Source of the DNA: Fibrobacter sp. UBA4309
GTDB taxonomy: Bacteria > Fibrobacterota > Fibrobacteria > Fibrobacterales > Fibrobacteraceae
Direction: 5' to 3'
NCBI RefSeq assembly: GCF_002395745.1
Contig: NZ_DGUN01000006.1
Location: 1 to 5,614 of the forward strand
Length of the DNA stretch: 5,614 nt
The notes under the pieces are model-generated. The model was not told the origin of the DNA and did no database searches. It saw only the letters and a list, made by a program, of their open reading frames with translations. The position numbers were made by a program, and so were the translations under genes. Shown here piece after piece: positions 1 through 5,500 of this stretch. Numbering within the stretch: the first letter of the stretch is position 1; each line of letters begins with the position of its first letter.

Positions 1-1930
1 CTTCGATCATGCGGCGGCAGACTGCTGCGGCCTTGCCACTCGGGGCGGCAATGTCGATGTTGCCATCGTCGTCGATGTTGATGGTGCAACCCGTCTGAGA
101 CTGCATGCCCTTGATCACGGAGCCACCGGAACCGATGACGTCGCGAATCTTGTTGGTCGGGATGCGCATCTTGATCATGGTCGGAGCCTTCTCGGAAACC
201 TTCGGACGCGGAGCGGCGAGGCCCAGCTCAGCCATCTTGCCGAGAATGTGCAGACGGCCCTGACGAGCCTGTTCCAGAGCTTCGCGCATGAGTTCCGGCG
301 TAATGCCGCGGATCTTGATATCCATCTGGAAGGCAGTGATACCTTCGGCAGTACCCGTCACCTTGAAGTCCATATCGCCGAGGTGGTCTTCCGTACCGGT
401 GATGTCGGTCAAGATCTTGATCTTGCCGCCTTCCTTGACGGAACCCTTTTCGGAGATGAGGCCCATGGCGACACCTGCGACCGGAGCCTTGATAGGAACG
501 CCAGCGTCCATCAAGCTGAGGCAGCCACCGCAAACAGAGGCCATGGAAGAAGAACCGTTGGATTCCTGAATTTCGGAAACCACGCGGATGGTGTACGGGA
601 AGTCTTCCGGCAGCGGAAGAACGGCAGCGAGAGAACGTTCGGCAAGGTGGCCGTGACCGATTTCGCGGCGGCTCATGCCGAGGCGCTTGCATTCACCCAC
701 GCAGTACGGCGGGAAGTTGTAATGCAGCATGTAGCTCTTGGAGCCTTCGCCCTGCAGGCTTTCGTAGCGCTGTTCGTCGGCCTTGGAGCCGAGCGTGCAG
801 ACAACGAGACCCTGGGTTTCGCCACGCTGGAAGATCGCAGAACCGTGAGCGCTCGGGAGAACGCCGAGTTCGATTTCGATCGGGCGGACTTCGGTCGTAG
901 TACGGCCGTCGAGGCGCACGTCTTCGTTCAGGATCATTTCGCGCATGGCAGTGCGTTCGTAGTCGCTGAAGATTGCCTTCGCGTCTGCAACGAGAGCAGG
1001 ATCCTGTTCTTCGTCCTTGCCGATGATAGCGAGAATGCGTTCGTCTTCGAGCATCTTCGCACAGAGGTCTGCCATAGCCGGATAGAAGTCGGTCTTCACC
1101 ATGTTGGAGTGGACGTCCTTGTTCAGTTCGTCCCACACGACTTCCTTCACCGTGGCGAGAAGCTTTTCGTGGGCTTCGCCAACGTGCTGCGGCTTGAGTT
1201 CCATCTTCGGCTTAGCGCAGCGGTCCACCAGTTCCTGTTGGGCCTTGCACATGAGCTTGATGGCTTCGTGACCGGCGAGAATTGCGTTGATCATCGTGTC
1301 TTCGGACACTTCGTAGGCACCGCCTTCCACCATGCAGACGGAATCTTCGGTACCGGCGACCACCAGGTCCAGATCGGCGCAGGCCATCTGTTCGTAGGTG
1401 GGCATCACGATGTTCTGACCATCGACCACGGCCACGCGCACGGCGGCAACCTGCTGTTCGAAGGGCAGTTCGGAAAGACCGATGGAGAGGGAAGCTGCAG
1501 ACACGCCGAGCACATCCGGTGCAAACTTGCGGTCAGCAGAAAGAACCTGCACAATCACCTGGACTTCGCGCGTGAAGTTCTCGGGGAACATCGGGCGAAT
1601 CGGGCGGTCGATGATACGGGCAGAGAGAGTTTCCTCGTCGGAGGGGCGACCGGCTTCGCGCTTGTTGTAGCCGCCCGGGAGGCGACCGGCAGCGTAGGCC
1701 TTTTCGCGGTATTCGACGGTCAGCGGGAAGAAATCGCCTTCCTTCTCTTCGCCGTAGCAGACAGTAGAGAGCACGAACGCGTCGCCCATCTTGGCGACTG
1801 CGGCACCGCGTGCCTGCTTGGCAATACGGCCCGTTTCGAACGTGATGACGCGGCCGTCAGGGAGCGTAACCGACACTTCCTTCGGGTCGAGCATCTTGCC
1901 GTATTTCTGATGGTATGCGTCAATAGACAT
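1..1930 (-). CDS. pnp: Polynucleotide phosphorylase (PNPase), C-terminus cut by window edge
   Basis: PNPase is a cytoplasmic homotrimeric 3'-5' exoribonuclease that uses phosphate to release nucleoside diphosphates; it also runs in reverse and often works with RNase E/helicase complexes. Translating back from ATG 1930 gives 643 codons without a stop. The first RNase PH-like domain spans about residues 15-225 and contains FFPLTVEYREK and IDRPIRPMFP. A helical linker follows, then the second RNase PH domain from about 335 (RLDGR 339-343, FQRGETQ 367-373, NGSSSM ending at 463). The phosphate-site serines (E. coli Ser438/439) are present as S461/S462. The metal-site residues equivalent to E. coli D486, D492 and K494 are D515, D521 and K523 in DHLGDMDFK, so the enzyme should be active. 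A KH domain starts near 582, with its GSGG loop at 600-603, and is cut near its end; the S1 domain is outside. The start is set by GGAG seven nt upstream. The gene lies 21 nt after rpsO, probably cotranscribed. Confidence 0.97.
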   Translation of the reverse strand, partial: MSIDAYHQKYGKMLDPKEVSVTLPDGRVITFETGRIAKQARGAAVAKMGDAFVLSTVCYGEEKEGDFFPLTVEYREKAYAAGRLPGGYNKREAGRPSDEETLSARIIDRPIRPMFPENFTREVQVIVQVLSADRKFAPDVLGVSAASLSIGLSELPFEQQVAAVRVAVVDGQNIVMPTYEQMACADLDLVVAGTEDSVCMVEGGAYEVSEDTMINAILAGHEAIKLMCKAQQELVDRCAKPKMELKPQHVGEAHEKLLATVKEVVWDELNKDVHSNMVKTDFYPAMADLCAKMLEDERILAIIGKDEEQDPALVADAKAIFSDYERTAMREMILNEDVRLDGRTTTEVRPIEIELGVLPSAHGSAIFQRGETQGLVVCTLGSKADEQRYESLQGEGSKSYMLHYNFPPYCVGECKRLGMSRREIGHGHLAERSLAAVLPLPEDFPYTIRVVSEIQESNGSSSMASVCGGCLSLMDAGVPIKAPVAGVAMGLISEKGSVKEGGKIKILTDITGTEDHLGDMDFKVTGTAEGITAFQMDIKIRGITPELMREALEQARQGRLHILGKMAELGLAAPRPKVSEKAPTMIKMRIPTNKIRDVIGSGGSVIKGMQSQTGCTINIDDDGNIDIAAPSGKAAAVCRRMIE

Positions 1931-1937
1931 AGATTAT

Positions 1938-1941
1938 CTCC
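1938..1941 (-). promoter_or_regulatory. Ribosome binding site of pnp
   Basis: On the minus strand GGAG lies 7 nt before ATG 1930, inside the short rpsO-pnp gap. It supports this start over later in-frame ATGs and shows that pnp has its own initiation signal rather than relying only on coupling to rpsO. Confidence 0.8.
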
Positions 1942-1951
1942 AGTCCGCAGA

Positions 1952-2224
1952 TTAGCCGCGGAGACCGAGTTCCTTGACAAGAGCACGGGCAGCGAGGATA
2001 TCGACGTTGCTGTAGTACTTGATGAGGTTCTTGCGCTTAGCAACCATGGCGGACAGACCGCGCAGGGAGTGGAAGTCCTTCTTGTGGCTCTTGATGTGTT
2101 CGGTCAGGTTCTTGATTTTTTCAGTGAGAATTGCGATCTGGACGCGGACGTTTCCGGTATCCTTTTCGTTTGCGCCAAACTTGGCGGTGAGTTCTGCTGC
2201 TTTTTCTTTAGTGATAGTAGCCAT
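1952..2224 (-). CDS. rpsO: 30S ribosomal protein S15
   Basis: S15 is a primary 16S rRNA-binding protein of the small subunit, binding the helix 20-22 junction and nucleating platform assembly. The 90-residue product has the usual family length and reads as S15 throughout. It has an N-terminal helix (MATITKEKAAELTAKFG), a VQIAILTEKI segment, the rRNA-contacting loop HIKSHKKDFHSLRGL with the conserved His, Asp, His and Ser, and the terminal KELGLRG. A second ATG lies nine nt upstream (2233) and would add MAI. I chose 2224 because AAGGA at 2234-2238 is 9 nt from it but abuts the upstream ATG, and because the shorter form matches family length. Small departures from common S15 sequences are VRVQ where many have PEVQ, and a C-terminal RG instead of RR. 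It is first in a two-gene unit with pnp. S15 represses its own mRNA in several phyla, which makes the leader upstream worth attention. Confidence 0.97.
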   Translation of the reverse strand: MATITKEKAAELTAKFGANEKDTGNVRVQIAILTEKIKNLTEHIKSHKKDFHSLRGLSAMVAKRKNLIKYYSNVDILAARALVKELGLRG

Positions 2225-2340
2225 TATAGCCATTCCTTTTTGTTTGTTGTTTCATTACATGTTTTTGTCCGAGTTTCCCTGCTCTTGCACCAGTGGAATT
2301 GGCGAATCTGGTCACAGGACCCAGTCAAAAATGCAATTTG
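2225..2340 (-). promoter_or_regulatory. Structured rpsO mRNA leader, candidate S15 autoregulatory element
   Basis: If transcription starts about 7-8 nt after the -10 box, rpsO has a leader of about 115 nt. In RNA sense it contains CTGGGTC-CTGT-GACCAG (2324-2308), a hairpin with one bulged G. A second CTGG at 2293-2290 can pair with the same CCAG, so two structures exclude each other. TTGCA (2336-2332) can pair with TGCAA (2289-2285), enclosing this region in a closing helix and allowing a three-way junction. Leaders of rpsO in several bacterial phyla bind S15 through junctions or pseudoknots. Whether this one does is inference from hand-found pairings, without covariation evidence. Confidence 0.35.
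2234..2238 (-). promoter_or_regulatory. Ribosome binding site of rpsO, decides the start
   Basis: AAGGA on the minus strand ends 9 nt before ATG 2224 but directly touches ATG 2233. Normal spacing therefore favours the downstream ATG. The preceding leader is A-rich and probably unstructured (an AAACAACAAACAAAA-like run), which suits efficient initiation. Confidence 0.7.
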
Positions 2341-2346
2341 GCGGAA

Positions 2347-2375
2347 AATATAACAAAAGGCGAGCGTCGCGACAA
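2347..2375 (-). promoter_or_regulatory. Sigma70-type promoter for rpsO-pnp
   Basis: On the minus strand TTGTCG (2375-2370, four of six matches to TTGACA) is followed by an exact 17-nt spacer and TATATT (2352-2347, five of six matches to TATAAT). It is placed correctly to drive rpsO-pnp and is the best promoter match I found between the FISUMP gene and rpsO. The predicted start is near 2340. The -35 box and spacer lie inside the GC-rich hairpin region described separately. Confidence 0.6.
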
Positions 2376-2398
2376 CCACGCTTGCGTGAAAGAGCGCC
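2353..2398 (-). terminator. Possible intrinsic terminator of the upstream FISUMP/small-ORF unit
   Basis: In RNA sense GGCG (2398-2395) can pair with CGCC (2362-2359), followed at once by TTTTG and then T/A-rich DNA. Inside lie a compact hairpin CACGCAAGCGTG (2388-2377) and, as an alternative, AGCGT pairing with ACGCT. The outer stem is short and the loop is large, so this is not a textbook terminator. It is nevertheless the only GC-rich inverted structure followed by a T run between the upstream genes and rpsO. It overlaps the rpsO promoter spacer. Confidence 0.35.
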
Positions 2399-2409
2399 AA
2401 TATAGATAA

Positions 2410-2547
2410 TTAGTGGTCAGTGGTTAGTACGCAACTGATTGAATACGCAAGGAGGGAATCATTTTTGATGGAACCAGTCAAAGCGAAGCTGGTAAGAGCC
2501 GCGAGCAGCACACCTGCCACGACGCCTGTTTTTTTTAGCAAATCCAT
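2410..2547 (-). CDS. Small hypothetical protein, signal-peptide or membrane-anchor-like (45 aa)
   Basis: I do not recognise this gene. From ATG 2547 there are 45 codons to TAA at 2412-2410. The product starts MDLLKK, a positively charged n-region. A hydrophobic stretch of about 19 residues follows (about 7-25, GVVAGVLLAALTSFALTG-like), then a polar tail of about 20 residues with one cysteine. This looks like a Sec signal peptide with a very short mature part, or a single-pass small membrane protein; there is no clear lipobox. GGAG at 2557-2554 is 6 nt before the ATG. An in-frame ATG at 2559 has no comparable site. The ORF starts 38 nt after the FISUMP stop with no terminator-like hairpin between, so it could be cotranscribed. 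The last codons lie in a short AGTGGTY repeat, which suggests either a remnant of a longer secreted-protein gene or chance. Existence as a gene is inference. Confidence 0.4.
   Translation of the reverse strand: MDLLKKTGVVAGVLLAALTSFALTGSIKNDSLLAYSISCVLTTDH
2412..2428. repeat. Short tandem heptamer repeat AGTGGTY
   Basis: On the plus strand AGTGGTC (2412-2418) and AGTGGTT (2419-2425) are followed by a partial AGT, about 2.4 copies. The repeat covers the end of the small ORF, where the minus-strand reading gives codons for L-T-T-D-H and the stop. It looks like a low-complexity intergenic repeat; I see no matching copy elsewhere in the window. Confidence 0.5.
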
Positions 2548-2553
2548 ACCGGA

Positions 2554-2557
2554 CTCC
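2554..2557 (-). promoter_or_regulatory. Ribosome binding site of the small ORF
   Basis: GGAG on the minus strand, 6 nt before ATG 2547. It is the main support for translation of the small ORF and for choosing this ATG over the in-frame one at 2559, which overlaps the GGAG itself. Confidence 0.45.
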
Positions 2558-2585
2558 ATCGGGAAAGAATGTTTTAGGGTGATTT

Positions 2586-5500
2586 TTACTGTCTGTTCTT
2601 GATGCAGCGGAGGTATGCGTACGACCTTTTGCTGATCTTATCATACTTACCATTGGTATTCGTCAAGTCCGCATTCATAAAGCAAGCCGCATCGGTAATA
2701 TTATTTGTGGCAGACCACCAACAGGGGGCTTCTTCATACTTGTTTCCTACATAGCGACCGAAAACGTCTTCAGGAAGCAATCCTTTTTCATTCATTTCTT
2801 TGAACACCCAGTCGTCTTCGCTAGATGTCGGTTCATGCCACCCAGCGGGGCAGGCCCCCTGATTAACGACATTGCTCAAATCTAGATAACTATCGAGATA
2901 TACCTGTGGCTGTCCTGCCGCCGCAGTCCAAGTATATAGGACTCCATAATTGTTACAATTTGCAATCTTATTCTGGTAACACGTCCAGTTCGAGCTGGAA
3001 TCATTATCATGGCGGTAACGCAGGTTATCAACCATCACCGTATCATCATTGACATCCACTATGCGATACGTGTTGTTATCACGGGTATCGGTCATAGTCG
3101 CATAACCATGTTTTGACCACGTATGAGCCGTGGTATCTACACAGCGGTACATGTCGCCGCTATACTTGCCGAATCGCTCATAATTTTTCCTAGTTTCGCA
3201 AGGTGTATTCAACGTTTTCTCCATAGCCATTGCATTACGCCAGCAATAACCATTTATTTTATTTGACAGACAGCTACTAGTACTAGTGTGTGCAGAACAA
3301 ACATATTTCCCTGAATACAGGATATTATTAGTTTCCGTAACAGCACCATTATCGTTTCTGCTAAGTTTTCCACAGACTTTGCCCGTTTCCAACTCAACTG
3401 GATCAGCAGTTCTCCAATTCGTATTGCCGTATTGACAAACATAGCCATTTACTATTCTTGTATTAAAATTTTTTACGCAAAAACTCCCCGTCGCAATTTC
3501 TGCCGCAGTAGCATTTCTCCACTGGTATTTTGAGCCGTCATAATCACATGCATAGTTGCCGTGGATTCCCGACTTACTTGATTCACACAAAAAACCGACA
3601 GCCTTTTCAAAAGTCGTCGCATTCCTCCAGGCATACGAGCCGCTACTATTATCACAAGCATAGTTACCATTCACGCCCTTATTCGCGTAAATGCAAACTT
3701 TTCCGGTAATATTCTCGGCCGTCGTGGCAGTTCGCCAAGCATAAACGGAGCCATTCAATTCACACACATAGCCTTCATGGACCACATTATCATTCAATCC
3801 TGGCCTACAGAAGGCGTTGTTCGCCATTTCTCCCGCAGTCTCTTCCCTCCAGCTATAAACAGCACTGCTGCCCGAGCCCGTATGGACACAGGCAAATCCT
3901 TCCACCAGAGTGGAATCAATGTCCTTATTACAGAACCTCCCTGTTGAATAGGTTCCCCTGTCAATCTCTTCCCAATTCAAATCTTTGCAGTACCAGTACT
4001 TATCCATGGCCGCTTTCATGTAGCCCGCATTAGAAGTCGTACAATAACCTAGAGTATAAGTCAATTCATTGGTGGTCTGCCACTCTCCATCCATGCAAAC
4101 ATAATACTTGCCCGCATCCGACTTCTTGAAAACACTGTCCTGGGTGCATTCCGCCTCAAGTTCAAAGGAAACTGCATCCGTTTCTTTCCATTCATTCTTG
4201 CAGACGTAGTATTTTCCGCCCTTCTGTTTGAAAGATCCCTTAGGATATTCAGTAGCGCCACACACTCCGAGGTCTGCTTCTAACGAGGTAGCCTTGCGCC
4301 ATTCCTTGTTGTCGCATACATAGAGCCCGATATTTTCCGTTTCGAAAGTCGTCAGGTTCTTTTCGGCGGAGCACTCGCCGGCATCCTGGAGTTCGTAAGA
4401 CAGCTGGTCCGATTTTTTCCACTCACCCGATGCGCACAAGTAATAGTCTCCGCCTTTGGTCTTGTAAATTTTACCGGCAGTCACGGACTCGGTTCCGCAA
4501 ACACCCAGTTCAACGTCCGCGTCACTTGCCTTGCGCCAGTTGCCGTTCTTGCCGTCCCATTCGCATACGTAGCTGCCGGATTTCCCGGTCTTGCCAAGCT
4601 CCATGTTGCGGTCTTCGGTGCAAAGCTTGAGTTCGTAGGTGACGGCGTCCAGTTCAATCCACTGTTTGCCGCTACAGACGAAATACTCGCCGGACTTGGC
4701 CTTGATGTATTCATTCTCGCGCTTTTCGGAACATTCCTTGAGTTCGAACTGCGTCTCGGTAATCTTTTGCCATGTGCCGGTACGGCATACGTAGTATTCG
4801 GTCGACTTGCCACCCTTGTACTCCTTGAAGGAGCCTTCCATCTTCGCAGTGCAGAGGCCGAGCTCCGTGTCGAGGGCGGTCGCCTTGTGCCAGCGCTTGC
4901 TCGTACAGGCGTAGCCCACTCCGTAGTTGTCGCTATGCTTATTCTCGTTCTTCTTGATGGTTTCCTCGAGGCTGTCGGTGCAGGCACCGAGCTTGTATAC
5001 GCCCGTCCAGAAAGTGTAGAGGATGCTTTCGAAATCCGGAACGGTCGCGACGAGTTTCATGTTCTTGACATTCGCGCGGATAGCCGCAAAATTGTTCGTA
5101 CTGTCCACCCTGCTTGCCCAGTCGGCGAGGGCGGCACGGAGCGTATCGCTGTCCAGGGAACCGGTCGAGGCGAACAGGTCGCCAACGTCCCCTAGGCGGA
5201 GCCCGAACTTGCTTGCGCTCAGGTCGCCCTGCAAGAGGATGGAGGCCGCGAGCATCGCTGTCCCGGCAGCACCCGTGTCGGCAAGGGAGAGCGAAGTCGC
5301 CGTGAGGTCGTCGCCGGCCTTGGCACCGAAAACGGCAAGGAGTTCCTTGGTCGCGCGTTTCTTGGCGGCGGGGACGTTGAATTTTTCGGCCGTCACCAAA
5401 TGCTTGACGCGGGCATATTCCAGCTCGGTAAAGAGGTTCACGTTAGCCTTCACGTTCTTGCCCGCGGAGAGGTCCACGACGGCGTTGAGCGTAGTCTTGG

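Noticed and set aside
1720..2043. Minus-strand frame across the pnp start and rpsO end
   Set aside because: Out-of-frame shadow of pnp and rpsO with Ser/Arg-rich low-complexity translation; both real genes fully explain the region.
248..2353. Plus-strand open frame of about 700 codons opposite pnp and rpsO
   Set aside because: It is codon-aligned antisense to two certain genes and open only because they avoid TTA, CTA and TCA. Its translation is rich in His, Phe and Arg, resembles no protein I know, and there is no ribosome binding site.
2019..2602. Plus-strand short frames over rpsO and the intergenic region
   Set aside because: No Shine-Dalgarno or family resemblance; one is antisense to rpsO, the other to the small ORF.
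2459..2653. Minus-strand 64-codon frame spanning the FISUMP stop
   Set aside because: Overlaps the end of the FISUMP gene and the small ORF in another frame. The translation is Arg/Lys/Ser-rich without structure, and the frame with the Shine-Dalgarno and hydrophobic core is the better one.
3201..4982. CRISPR-like spacing of repeats
   Set aside because: The regular ~110-nt period is at protein level inside one open frame; there are no identical DNA repeats or unique spacers.
4481..4987. Minus-strand 168-codon frame inside the FISUMP gene
   Set aside because: Shifted reading of the cysteine-repeat DNA giving Arg/Ser/Thr-rich sequence, with periodicity inherited from the real repeats.
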